Shown here: piece after piece, positions 24,485 through 35,416 of the stretch | How positions within the stretch are numbered: the stretch's first letter is position 1 | How the letters are laid out: each line of letters opens with the position of its first letter | Source of the DNA: Rhypophila decipiens | Taxonomy: Eukaryota; Ascomycota; Sordariomycetes; Sordariales; Naviculisporaceae | DNA: 64,000 nucleotides | Assembly: GCA_033297075.1 (NCBI GenBank) | Contig: MU858046.1 | Coordinates: 744,001-808,000 of the forward strand | Direction of reading: 5' to 3' | Notes under the pieces: generated by a model | Seen by the model: the letters and a program-made list of their open reading frames with translations, nothing else | The model's database searches: none | What the model was told of the DNA's origin: nothing | Position numbers and translations under genes: made by a program

Positions 24485-25131
24485 TTTGGGAATTCGGACT
24501 TGTCTCGTTTCAGGAAAGCCGATTAGCAAGTAACAAATCCGCCTGTCAGGTCTCAGGTGCTGGTTTCTTCTTCATGTCCCCTCTCGAGCACTCATCACTC
24601 TCTACTCTTCCATACTCTTGGCGATGTTTTTCGATGGCCTCTGTTGGTTACTGCGTGCATGGCTTGGCGCTGATCCTCGTGAGTGAGAGCATCGGAATCT
24701 TTCGCTGTTTATATATGATACCCTCTTCTACCCACAAACACAATCACTCTTTGCATAAGCCCCTCATCAGCTTCACCCCCTACCCCTCTTGGATGCGAAA
24801 TATGAATTTGGGGGCGCGGCATTTTGGTATAGCAGTAGTGGCTTTTAATTTAGTGTTTAATCAATGATTCTCTTCTTCCCCCGTAAGGGGCCCGATGAAC
24901 CCAGCTTCGACTGCTTTTGTACCAGTGCCTAGGTTCTATGCTCGTCTCGGAAAACTTGTTGGTCTTGGAAAAAACAGGTAATAAAACACTCTCCCAACAA
25001 ACTGAGTTGGGAGATATATTCGAAGGTAAAGGAAAAACTTCGCAGTCCAACGCAATGCTAAATCAACGCCATGGGTCTGTCCACTTACCTCCCTTCACCC
25101 GCACGTCTATAAACACAACAGGCGCCGTCTC
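24485..25131. other. Convergent 3' region between gem1 and abd1
   Basis: This holds the 3' ends of two convergent genes. No further gene or RNA is seen. Confidence 0.4.
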
Positions 25132-26706
25132 CTATACCTTATAAAAGCAGAAAGCCACATAAAAACTAGCAGCCTCCATCTCCTGCTCAGAAACAAGCAG
25201 CTTGCCCCCGTGCCTCTCCCGCACACCCATCCGCTCGCTCAACGGCCCCAGTTCCCGATCATCCTTCTCCGTCTCCCACACCTCTGTAAAAGTCTTGTGG
25301 TACTGCAATTCCAGATTGTACTGCTCCGCCAGGGCGCGAAACGCAAACCAAGGGACCACATACTCGGGCACCTCCTCGACAGCTTCATTCAAGTAGAAAT
25401 TGTACTTCCAGCCAAACGGGGGGCGGAATGTCCCGTCTGCCGGGGTCGGTCCGGGGAACCGTACGCGGTAAATGTCGTTTCCCCATTCGGCTGTTTCTTC
25501 GGCTTCACCTTCTTCGACTTCGCCTTCTTCGGCCTCGGCTGCTTCTCCCTCTTCTAAGTCGAGTTGTTTGGCCGACGAGGAGGATGTGGCCGTGGGATCT
25601 TCTGTTGGTTTGTCTGTTTGGTCCTCGCCGCCGTCTTGAGGAGGTCCGTCGGCTGATTTGGCCTCCTTCTTTTGTTTCTTCTCCTCCATGCGCTTGTTGA
25701 ACTCCTCGCACCGGGCTGCGATGACGTCGGAATTCGGGATACATCCTATGAACCGGCCTCCCTTCTTCAGCGCAGAGGAAACATTCTGCAGCATTTGTCT
25801 TGCCTTGGCCTCGCTCTCAAAGGCGTAGTGCATGCAAAACATCATGCTGACTACGTCGAATCCCCGGTGGCTTGCGGGGCCGGCGTTGGAGTTGGTGAAG
25901 CCGACTTGCCGGACGATGTCAAGGTCTCCTAGTGACTCGCCAAAACAATCTTTGACGTGGAATCGTGCCTCGAAGATCCGAGGCGGGGGTCTCCTGTTAT
26001 GACCACCCCTGCCACCACGGCCTCCTCCGCGCCCCCCTCCGCTTGCCATTTGACGATAGCGTTCGCGGGCCTGTTCAATTGAGACATCTGCCGGGTCGAG
26101 ACCTACATACAGCTCGACCGGCTGAGGCGCTTGCTGCCACTTTCCCAGATCGCCGCCCTTGCCGCAGCCAATGTCGAGGACGAGCAGCTGGTTGTCTGAT
26201 CTCACGCCCCGCTCCAGCGCGCCAGGTGTGTGATCCTCGTCCGGGGAGAATTTCTGAATAATACAGCTCTTGACCCAGTTGTTGAAGGACCGGAGCCCCT
26301 TGATACGGCTGTCTGTCTTGCGCCAGTCGCGTCCGCGCTCCGGGACGGCATTGTAATGGGCGCGAACCACGTCGTGAAGATTGTCCCGCCTGGAGTCTCC
26401 TACGGCACTCCCGCCGGGCCCCCGAGTGGCGCTGCTCTCGGCCTCGTCCATCGCCTTCTGGCGCTCTAGAGCTCTCTGCCGGATTTGTTCGCGTTCGGCA
26501 TCGGTGATGCGGGCGCGTTGGCCTGGCCGTTTCTGCCTGCGTGGTGCCTCGCCCGGTGAGTTTGATCGCTGTCTCTTTTTGGCGGCCGCGAGCTTCTTCG
26601 CGTCAAATGGTTGGGGTAGATCGTCGTTGTCATCATGCCGTGTGCGTTGTCGTTTCTGTTCGGGTTCGCGATACCTCCCTTCGTCGTTTCCGTACTCGCC
26701 GCCCAT
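25132..26706 (-). CDS. abd1: mRNA cap guanine-N7 methyltransferase
   Basis: The enzyme methylates the guanine cap of nuclear transcripts with S-adenosylmethionine. Single exon, 524 aa. After a charged, probably disordered N-terminus (about 1-105, with RQKRPGQRARITDAEREQIR) come the typical NNWVKSCIIQKFSP stretch and the SAM-binding motif LDIGCGKGGDLGKW (177-190), then VGLDPADVSIEQARERY. VSMMFCMHYAFE (about 287-298) is the conserved catalytic-core segment. The protein is longer than yeast Abd1 (436 aa) because of the N-terminus, a Gly/Arg-rich insert (about 222-240) and a long Glu/Lys-rich acidic insert (about 340-408) before WGNDIYRVRF. It is divergent with rpn7, 675 bases apart. Confidence 0.96.
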   Translation of the reverse strand: MGGEYGNDEGRYREPEQKRQRTRHDDNDDLPQPFDAKKLAAAKKRQRSNSPGEAPRRQKRPGQRARITDAEREQIRQRALERQKAMDEAESSATRGPGGSAVGDSRRDNLHDVVRAHYNAVPERGRDWRKTDSRIKGLRSFNNWVKSCIIQKFSPDEDHTPGALERGVRSDNQLLVLDIGCGKGGDLGKWQQAPQPVELYVGLDPADVSIEQARERYRQMASGGGRGGGRGGRGGHNRRPPPRIFEARFHVKDCFGESLGDLDIVRQVGFTNSNAGPASHRGFDVVSMMFCMHYAFESEAKARQMLQNVSSALKKGGRFIGCIPNSDVIAARCEEFNKRMEEKKQKKEAKSADGPPQDGGEDQTDKPTEDPTATSSSSAKQLDLEEGEAAEAEEGEVEEGEAEETAEWGNDIYRVRFPGPTPADGTFRPPFGWKYNFYLNEAVEEVPEYVVPWFAFRALAEQYNLELQYHKTFTEVWETEKDDRELGPLSERMGVRERHGGKLLVSEQEMEAASFYVAFCFYKV

Positions 26707-27381
26707 TGTGGAGGTGCGGGTCGTGAAAGTAGTAAATTCAATGGATCAACTTTCGATGATTGTGTATTTGGCCGGTTTAGAGTAGCTGGAAAAATGTCGC
26801 AGGGAGAATGAGCTCTCGTTTCGTGTTTCGTGTTTCGTGTTTCGGTTCGTCGGTTGTGAAAAGTCAAGAGTCTGCTGAAATTCGAAGAATAAGACCAGGA
26901 CCTGGACCAATGCAATGATGGCTGGGGTTCGGTGGAGTTTCACGGTTTGGAGACTGCGGGGCGCTCTCAGTGCTCGGCTAGACCCCGGGCCACTTTCAAG
27001 TCAGCTTGCAGCCTCAGGTCCGCCTTACCTAATCAGCAGCGCAGCACCCCCTGCTTCCAAGGTACCGACGCGTGAGCTCTGCCGCCTTGCAGGTCGATTG
27101 TGGCTCGAGCCACCCAACCGTCCAAGAAGCTCAGAAAGCAACTGAACATTTGATTCTACCACTCCATCACCAATTTATCGAACGCAACACCGGACATTTT
27201 CGAAATCGTCCTTCCATTCTCCACGACTGGAATACGTACGGCAAAGTTACTAGCTTGACCACGGACTTGCCACGACATTCCGTTTTGTTCAGCTCGATTT
27301 GCGCTAGCTCTTCACATCCGGAGCTTGGAAGTCGTCACCTCTCCATTCCCTTCGACGGCATCCCAATCGTCTATCACAACC
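26707..27381. other. Divergent promoter of abd1 and rpn7
   Basis: A 675-base region shared by two outward-pointing housekeeping genes. A short tandem heptamer lies about 110-140 bases before the abd1 start. The part nearest rpn7 is a plausible 5' leader. No other gene is seen. Confidence 0.45.
26819..26844. repeat. Tandem heptamer TTTCGTG, about 3.5 copies
   Basis: Three perfect copies of TTTCGTG followed by TTTCG. It sits in the abd1 leader or promoter. A regulatory role is only a guess. Confidence 0.8.
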
Positions 27382-28988
27382 ATGGGCTCCGATCCTCAGT
27401 ACGCCAAGTGGCCCCTTCTGCCACTGGCCCAGCAAGTGTTTACCCTCACGAACCCATATGCGAGCCGCGCCTCCCAACAGATAGCTGTCAAAAACCTTCA
27501 AGATGCCATCACCGAGCACAAGATGGCACCCCTCTATCGGTACTTGGCGCATCCCTTGGAAGGAATCCTAAATGCGGTCGGCGAAGGTGGCTCCAATGTT
27601 CCTGGCAAACCCGTGAGCAGGAAGAGCAGCGCGGTGGGCATGATTGCCACTCGGGGTCAGACAGCAAGCTTAAATATTCCGTGGGACGAGGAGCTCTACC
27701 AGTCACTGGAAGCCGAGAACAACAAGGAGCTAGAGGAGTTCCAAAAGGAAGAGGACGAGGCTGTCGAGAAGGCGGGCGATACCGAGATTATGGCCGCTAA
27801 GGGCAAGAGGGCCGAGTTCTGGGCTAGAGTTGGCGACAAGGTTTGTTGACCACTCCTAGACTGTCTTCTTCTAATACGTATATCATTCACGCTAACAGGT
27901 TTTTGCCTATCTAGGAAAAAGCAATCGCTGCCTACGAAGATGTCTTCGATAAGACGGGTGTCCTTGGAACCAAGATCGACTTGGTGCTAGCAATTGTCCG
28001 GATGGGTCTATTCTACGGCGACAAGCAGTTGGTCAAGAAGCACGTTGAACGGGCCAAGACCCTTGTTGAGGGCGGTGGTGACTGGGACCGCCGTAACCGT
28101 CTCAAGGCATACGAAGGACTGTACCTCCTGACGGTTCGCAGCCACAATTTGGCTGCTCCGTTATTGTTGGACAGCCTTTCCACCTTCACCTCGTACGAGC
28201 TGTGCACCTACAGCAACCTGGTCGTATACTCGGTTCTCGCAGGCTCCGTCTCCCTCAAACGCGTCGATTTCAAGTCCAAGGTGGTCGATGCCCCTGAGAT
28301 CAAGGCTATTCTGGGCGATGGCGAGGACAAGCTTCTTGCCCTGTCCGGAGCTCTTTCCGCGGGGCCCGGCGCTGATGGCAACAACCAGGATGCCTCGACA
28401 TTTCCGTCAGCTGCCAGAACTACTGCCGTGAACCTGACCACACTAGGTAGCAGCACTGAGCAGCCTGAAGCTGAGATGGCGATCGACTTCAGCCCGTTGG
28501 CACAACTGGTCAGCAGCCTGTACACCGGTAACTACAAGCAGTTCTTCCAGGCGCTCGCCCTTGTCGAGGAGCAGTTCTTGACGCAAGATCGGTACTTGCA
28601 TGAGCACAAGAACTGGTTCGTCCGTGAGATGCGTCTTCGGGCCTACCAGCAGCTTTTGCAGAGCTATCGCATCGTCGGACTGGACAGCATGGCTAATGAC
28701 TTTGGTGTCACTGTTGACTTCTTGGATCGGTAAGAAAAGCTCGCCTCTGAGTTTATGTGATTTGATATACTAACTGATTTGCGACTTAGTGATCTTGCCA
28801 AGTTCATTGCAGCTGGCCGCATTCCGTGCACAATTGACCGTGTCTCTGGTCGCGGTGTTATCGAGACCAACCGGCCGGATGACAAGAACAAGCAGTACCA
28901 GGACGTCGTTCGCCAGGGAGACCAGCTCATCACGAAGCTTCAAAAGTACGGCCAGGCGGTTCGTTTGAGGGGCAGCGAGAGAGCTTAG
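27382..28988 (+). CDS. rpn7: 26S proteasome regulatory subunit Rpn7
   Basis: Rpn7 is a lid subunit of the 19S regulatory particle and helps place the deubiquitinase Rpn11. Three exons: 27382-27840, 27915-28729 and 28790-28988, giving 490 aa; introns of 74 and 60 bp keep the frame, the second with a TACTAACTG branch site. The N-terminal helical repeats include the typical ARVGDKEKAIAAYEDVFDKT across the first junction. The PCI domain spans about 347-455 (LAQLVSSLYTGNYKQFFQAL, then DLAKFIAAGRIPCTIDRVSG across the second junction). A possible upstream acceptor in intron 1 (AACAG, 27898) is out of frame with the conserved text. The insert of about 340 (TSFPSA/NNQD-type low complexity) is mildly unusual for the family. 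Confidence 0.97.
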
Positions 28989-29501
28989 TGCTGTTGGGAG
29001 ATCCAAGAGAGGCAGGCGCGTGATGTGGATGGACTTGATATCGTCCCATGAGGAGATGGGAGTCTATGAATATGGATTCAAGACAAGCGAGTTGTTGGTG
29101 TTTAGGTCCTCATGCTTAATAGAGATCAAAGACGGCAAGGAACAGGGATTATCCCTTGTATGATACTGTCCCATCCGCAGACTTTTGTGTGCTCGTTAGC
29201 GAATTGTTTAAATATTTGAAGAAGTATCTCAGGTATTCCGCCCCTTTTGGCGCTTCAACAGAGGACGGTACCTGCAAATCTCCAACGTTTCTTTTCTTCA
29301 CCTTGACGAATTTATTGACAAGAAACCATCCATGCACGTCAGATACGCACTACGGGTATGCAGTAAGTTACGACCTGCAGTGCCCAGCAGAGTTACGTAT
29401 GAGAGCACGGAGGAGAGACCCACCACCATGTCCACTTTTGGACAGCGGAGAGAATACTTGACGCCCAGATCCTACCCAAGCCACACAACAACCAGGAAAA
29501 T
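28989..29501. other. Intergenic, rpn7 to tRNA-Tyr
   Basis: 3' flank of rpn7 and upstream flank of the tRNA gene. Short frames here have no support. Confidence 0.4.
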
Positions 29502-29590
29502 CCCCTTGTGGTGTAGTTGGCTATCACGTTCGGCTGTAATTGTCTCAATCATAAACCGAAAGGTCACCGGCTCGATTCCGGTCGAGGGGA
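29502..29590 (+). tRNA. tRNA-Tyr (GTA) with a 15-nt intron
   Basis: The cloverleaf can be drawn: acceptor CCCCTTG with CGAGGGG, D stem GTG/CAC, anticodon stem TTCGG/CCGAA, T stem ACCGG/CCGGT, discriminator A. The anticodon GTA is at 29536-29538 and a 15-nt intron (29540-29554) sits after position 37, where eukaryotic tRNA-Tyr genes carry one. The first pair C1-G72 is a eukaryotic tRNA-Tyr identity feature. The spliced length is 74 nt. The T loop begins with C rather than T at position 54 (CTCGATT), which is unusual. Confidence 0.9.
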
Positions 29591-29597
29591 CTTATCA

Positions 29598-29603
29598 TTT
29601 TTT
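29598..29603 (+). terminator. Pol III terminator of tRNA-Tyr
   Basis: Six T residues begin 8 bases after the tRNA end. Confidence 0.75.
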
Positions 29604-31483
29604 GGCTTACTCATATAATTTTTTATAAGTTTACGTTGACCTCTTTTCTTGTGCTTTATGCACCTAGCCTCTCTGCTCAGTAATTCCTCTTCAGCTTATT
29701 TCATTCTCAGGCTCAGTTTCGTTTGTTCCTGTATATCCGTATCCCCGACCCGTCTCTCGAACTCTTTCTGTTCATCATGTCTGCGTTGCAATACCTGGTG
29801 GAGCAACGATATCCCGGAAGTGGCAACCCGGCCGCCAAGACGGCTTCCGTCATTCGCTGCTTCGGTTGCCGTTTTGCGGAGCCGAACAGCGAGCTCTCAC
29901 AGCTTACGAGTGATTACAAAGACAGCAAGCAACTGAGAAGAGCTTGAGTCCACACTCGAGGATTTCAAGTTGATGACTCCTTCGGAGCTTACACGCTCGT
30001 ATTGTTCTTAAGGACATATCTCGCTATGTCCGAGTTTACTGCGGTTCTCGCTGCATAAATAGGTATGTTATTACTCAGGCCATTGTCTTCTGACGCCGGC
30101 TCGGCCGTTAGTGTTTAACTCCTGCTTGGATGACATGGCTTCTTCCTGTCACAGTATAGGTATTTTCCCCGGTTTATATCCGGCATTTGTACTCAAGTTC
30201 GCGACAGTAAAGTCGGCTTTTGATGTGCCGAAATCGGCAGTTTAGTTCACAAAACCTGGTTCCAACATGGGTTTGGCGTGCTTTTATACAGACACCAATA
30301 AAACCCCAGATTTCTTAATACATGCTAGAGTTCTTGCTCTAATCTCTACGTAAGTAGTGTAGCATTACAGTTATTGCATGCCACCCTTGGACCGGCACTG
30401 GTGATTCTTATCCCCGGGATGGACGGGAAAGGCGTTCTTTGTTGAAGCCTGAAGGTCTTGTCGACATTGAAGTATTGGAACTAAGCAGCGATGATGTCGC
30501 AAAAGGGGAAGGTCTTTATACAATACCTGTGTTACCATGCTTGTCAGTCACCCGCTATGACATCGCCACCCGTTGGCAGGAAAACTTGCACCAGGTGACA
30601 AACATTAAACAAAAAGTTTGGCCGCTCTCGGTTCCGTCCTGGTGTTGGTTTGTCGATGAAAGAACATAGAGGGAAATGTATCAGAGATGGGCTTAATGTA
30701 ATGATGGAAATACATTGATACGTAAATTGGTCAGCGCAAGGAAGGAAGCATCCATCCATCCACAGCACCAAGCACCTACCCACACCGGCACCCACAACCC
30801 CATGAAAATCTTCGACAATAGCGTGCCATCGGTCGCCCATAACCAACAGTTTAGAAAGCACAATTCATCCAGATGGAGTATAGCTTCCATTCAAGGGGGG
30901 CAACTTTGACAAGGAGGAGATGGGCGACTAAAAGGCTTATATCCGACCTCAACCTACGGAGATTTCGTCATGACTACTTTTATCACCATCTTCCCTCCTA
31001 AATACTCGGGTCTCTTCAACTCATCCTGTATCCTTTTGATGTGCATCATATTTTTATCCTGTATCTAAGAGCGGGAACAGGTATTTCAGAAGAGCACTAC
31101 CAACAAGAGACAGGCCAAAATACACATCGACAAAAATTCACAACCCTGTGCCTACCTGTCTTGCAATCTACCCTACTCTGCCCAGGCATCAAGGTACACT
31201 TATACGTCAGGAAGTCACGGCCCATCAGTACTCTTACCGGCGCGGATGACAGGGACCACCATTTATATTAGACATCGGATCAGAACCTATTCAAGGACCA
31301 ACGTCATAGGTCGGGCCTGCCTCTCTCAGTGCCGTTTGTCGTTTTCCAGACAATACAGTCCTCCGAATTGCTCACCGCCTGATCAACAATACATACTTTG
31401 AGTCGATCAATCCTAACACGACGACCTATACCCGTATTCAGTCATAGACGCCCGCTAGGTCATCAACAACCTGGCTCAGGGCA
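29604..31483. other. Intergenic, tRNA-Tyr to MFS transporter
   Basis: No supported gene is seen. A short plus frame starting at 29777 (MSALQYLVEQRYPGSGNPAA, about 56 codons, then a possible frame change into LESTLEDFKLMTPSELTRSY) looks protein-like but matches no family I know; it may be a relic. The region is moderately AT-rich. tRNA flanks are favoured insertion sites for some fungal retroelements, but no LTR ends were recognised. Confidence 0.35.
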
Positions 31484-34400
31484 ATGTCGACTGAAAAGAC
31501 AGGCCTCCCCGGCCAAAGGTTAGAAAGCCACGACGCTAACGTAGACAAGGAAAAGTTGGAAGGATCCAGTGCCAGCAACAGCTCTATGAGCCTGACCGAG
31601 GCAGAAGATTCAGAGGCACGTTTCGAACCCATCGTGAAGCCAAATCCCAACGGCAACAACCTCAGGCAGAGCAGGGAAACTTTGAGGACGGCAAGTCTTC
31701 GGCGAGAAAGGTCAAACAATGGATATGGGGTAGACGAGCTCGACGTAGACGCCCCGTTGGGTCCAGACGGATTGCCATTATCACGTCGCAAATCCTCGAC
31801 AAAACATGTCGAGGATGGAACCGACGACATCGAAGCTGTCCCGGATGAGAAAGACCCATATGAAGTTGTCTGGGATGGCGGTGATAGTGACCCCCTGAAT
31901 CCGAGAAGCATGCCGTTATGGAGGAAGTGGGTCATCGTCGGCATCACCTCGTTTGGGTCTCTTTGCGTGTAAGTAGATATCTCGGTGATGTAAAAGAGCA
32001 CATTGCTCACACAAGAAACACAGAACAAACTCGTCAGCCTCTTACACAGCGACATACCAACAGATGAATGCCGAATTCCACACGACCCGTCTCATAGCAA
32101 CCATCGGCCTCTCAACCTTCGTCTTCGGCATAGCAATGGGACCTTTCTGGTCTCCTTTGGCAGAATTTTACGGCCGGCGCCCCATCTACCTCTGCTCGTT
32201 TCTTGCCTTTGTCATCTTTATGATCCCCTCAGCAGTAGCCAAGAACATCGAGACCATGATCGTCGTCCGTTTCTTCCAGGGCCTAGCGGGATCTGCTTTC
32301 TTGTCGGTCAGCGGTGGGACAGTGGGTGATTTGTTCGAGCGAGACAAGATGCAGGCGCCCATGGCCGTCTTTGCTGTCGCGCCCTTTGTCGGACCTGCCA
32401 CCGGCCCCTTGCTGGGAGGAATCATCTGCAGCTTTACTGGTTGGCGATGGCTGCATTATGTGCTGCTCATGTGGGCTTTTGGACTGCTGGTGTCTATTGC
32501 CTTGTTTGTACCCGAGACTTATCGTACGTTTTTTTCTTCCCCCCTTCGTATAGCAAATGGGCCCCTTATTCCAATCCACCAGACGAGGAGGTTCGTCAAC
32601 CAAACCCAATACTAACACCCAACCTCCTAACCAACTAGATCCAGTCCTCCTGAAGCGCAAAGCCGCCCTCCTCCGGTCGTCCACAGGCGACCCCAGTTAC
32701 AAATCCGCCCTCGAAAAATCCACAAAATCAATACCCCAAACAGTAGCCTGGTCCCTCCTCCGCCCCTTCCAAATCATAATCCTCGAACCAATGTGTCTAA
32801 TCCTAGACATCTACTCGGCCATCCTCCTCGGCATCCTCTACCTCTTCTTCGGCGCTTTCCCTCTGGTGTTTAGCACCAACCACGGCTTCAACCTCTGGCA
32901 GGTTGGTCTCACATTTATTGGGCTGTTGGTGTCGAGTATAATGGCTGCCTTGAGCAGTGGGGTTTGGGACAAAGTTCGGCATACGCTCATGGAGAGACGG
33001 GTACAGGAAGTGGAGAGGACTGGGGAGGGAGAGGCTAAAGATGAGCCTGAGGATCAGCTGCCTCCTGTTATTGTTGGTGCGCCGTTGATTACGGCGGGTT
33101 TGTTTATCTTTGGGTGGAGTACCTACCCTTGGGTTCATTGGATTGTGCCTATTGTTGGGTCGGGGATATTTGGGCTTGGGTGAGTTTCTTTCTTTCTTTC
33201 TATTCTTTTGGTATGGTTTGTTTATCAAAAAAGGGGGACTGGATTTGTTTGGTTTCGGTCTTGATCTCACTCCTTCTCCAAACCTCATTGGCAGTGCTGG
33301 TGTTGCTGGGGTGCGGGTGATGACGGCCGGCAAAAAAAGGGGGTGTGTCTGGAATGGTCCTTCCTGAGCCTCTCGGAAGATACCTCACCACGTGGCAAAC
33401 CGGACACAGGCAGGGACACTGGGCAGGTCATCATCTGGGGAAAAGGGGGGGGACGTATCGTATCGGAGATTCCCAGCGTTTCTCTTTTGCGTTACGTACC
33501 TTGCCTACCCTTGGCTTTGGTTTGCATCAAAAGGGGGGCCGTCTGGTGACAGGATATTTCCTTGGCAAGGATTTGATGCGGTGGCGACGGTCTGGCAAGG
33601 AGCGCGTGCAGCAGAATTGTCCAGGGCTCTCCTAGGTTCATGTTAGTCATGGCTTGGTCAGACACCTTGGGGTGTCCTTGCTTTGGGAAGTCCAATGTCT
33701 CTGATGATCTCGCATCTTCGGACTATTCTCTACGGCTCGTACGGGGGAGGGAAAAAAGGGAAACTGCGGCTAACCGAGTTGTACACACAGGACCATGCTT
33801 GCTTTTACGGGTATCTTTACATTTCTTGTAAGTCATGTCCTATCCTACTATACCCAGATATTCAAGGAGGAGGGAGAGAAAACATGTCAGGTTTCCCAGC
33901 AAGGTCCTTTGCATACCGGGGATGGGAAACACAGAAATTGCATTCAAGCATCATCTGTAACCCACAGGACCTTAACTCTCCCCCAAGTTCAACAACTAGG
34001 CCATGGGATTGGTCCAAATCCGAGCTTGAATTGACGTGAGTGGTTGGAACTGACTTTTTGGAAATGTGTACATATATAGGTTGACGCGTACCCGCGCTAT
34101 GCAGCGAGTGCCCTAGCCGGAAATGCCTTTGTGCGATGTTCATTCGCAGGTAAGTCAAATTTGTCTCTCTTCTTCTTCACTCTCGGTGGCACACACGAGT
34201 ACCTACCTTCCTTGCCCTTGTTGTCTCGTCCTATGATGTTTCTTCAGCTGGAAGTTCCTGGACATGACAGAGATACGCTGCTTTATGCAGATAATATCAT
34301 GTCCTTTGTCAATATGCTAACCAACGTTTGTCCAGCTATATTCCCCTTGTTCGGGGTCCAAATGTTCGAGAAGCTGGGGTACCAATGGGCCTCAGCTCTC

Positions 34401-34499
34401 CTGGGGTTTCTGACGCTGGCCATGTTACCTTTCCCGCTGTTGTTTTTTATTTACGGCAAGAGGCTACGAGCCAGGAGTCGATTCGCGGCGGCACCTTGA
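31484..34499 (+). CDS. MFS transporter, DHA1 drug:H+ antiporter type
   Basis: Likely a plasma-membrane proton-coupled exporter of small molecules or polyamines; the substrate is unknown. Six exons: 31484-31968, 32024-32523, 32639-33179, 33791-33827, 34080-34149 and 34336-34499, giving 598 aa. All junctions keep the frame and rebuild the usual text GLGTMLAFTGIFTFL / VDAYPRYAASALAGNAFVR / AIFPLFGVQMFEKLGYQWAS. A 160-residue hydrophilic N-terminus precedes 12 expected membrane segments. Motif A is SPLAEFYGRR (about 205-214), a motif B-like stretch is RFFQGLAGSAFLSV, and motif C is APFVGPATGPLLGG, which marks antiporters. The third intron is long (611 bp) and exon 4 is only 37 bases. Confidence 0.93.
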
Positions 34500-35103
34500 T
34501 GACCTAACTCTTTTGCTTGCCCGACTACGTAACTCTTTTTCCCCGGAGTCGGTGAAGGGGAATGAATGGATGGGGGGTTTGTTTACCTCAGACAGATACA
34601 AGTTGAAGAAGGTTAGAACGAGAGACAAGACAAGGGAACTTCCGCCGCCATTCTGTGTCTGCTTGAAACAGCCTTGGTCCAATCATGACCTGGAAAGTTT
34701 GGCCGGGGCGGTTTCGGTGGTCGCAGGGTGAAGGACCCCGGTTGAAGTTGATTGATCTGGGTTGCTTGATCGACCTTGTGGCTTGCTGTACATATTCACA
34801 CACGGTGGTAGCGGAGGTACATACAGGCCTTTTTTACCTAGGTGGGTGGGAGTTAGGTACAGGATCTGCGGTGCAGTCACTCGCTGGCCGAAAGAAAGAA
34901 CGGTCCCGACGAACCGACGTCCACCTGTCAAGCCGGGTGCCAGGTAGATGACCGAAGATAGTCTGAATAATAGATTAGGTATCCGTACCTACCGTCAAAG
35001 GATCCGACGGACCGAGTATGAGGGTGACAGTTTTCCTTGGCTTTCTCGAGTGGTCGGATATACGAAGCCGACGGCATGATCCGATATGATGCTTTTCAAT
35101 GGA

Positions 35104-35122
35104 CTCTCTCTCTCTCTCTCTC
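35104..35122. repeat. CT microsatellite
   Basis: A perfect run of alternating C and T, 19 bases long, followed by a GT-rich segment. Confidence 0.9.
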
Positions 35123-35394
35123 GGTGTGTGAGCACGTGTGTGCGCGTGTGATTGCTTGTTTTGCTCGCTGGCTTTAAGACGGGCGGAGACACAAGTCAAA
35201 GAGATGATGAGATGCGATTCGAATCTGTTGAATCGGGTTTGCTGATCGAGATGGCGGTCGTCTCCACACAGACCGGAAGCTTAATAGGTGGAGAGGTGAA
35301 TATCACTAACAAGTAAAAAGGCAGGAGGCAGGCAGGCAAGGAAGTAACCACCCACAGCAACAAGGTTGGGCGCCTGGCCTCGTGTAAGTGCGTT

Positions 35395-35416
35395 TGTGTG
35401 TGTGTGTGTGTGTGTG
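35395..35416. repeat. TG microsatellite
   Basis: Eleven perfect copies of TG. Confidence 0.9.

Noticed and set aside
29604..31483. Retroelement beside the tRNA gene
   Set aside because: No LTR ends, target duplication or polymerase text was recognised.
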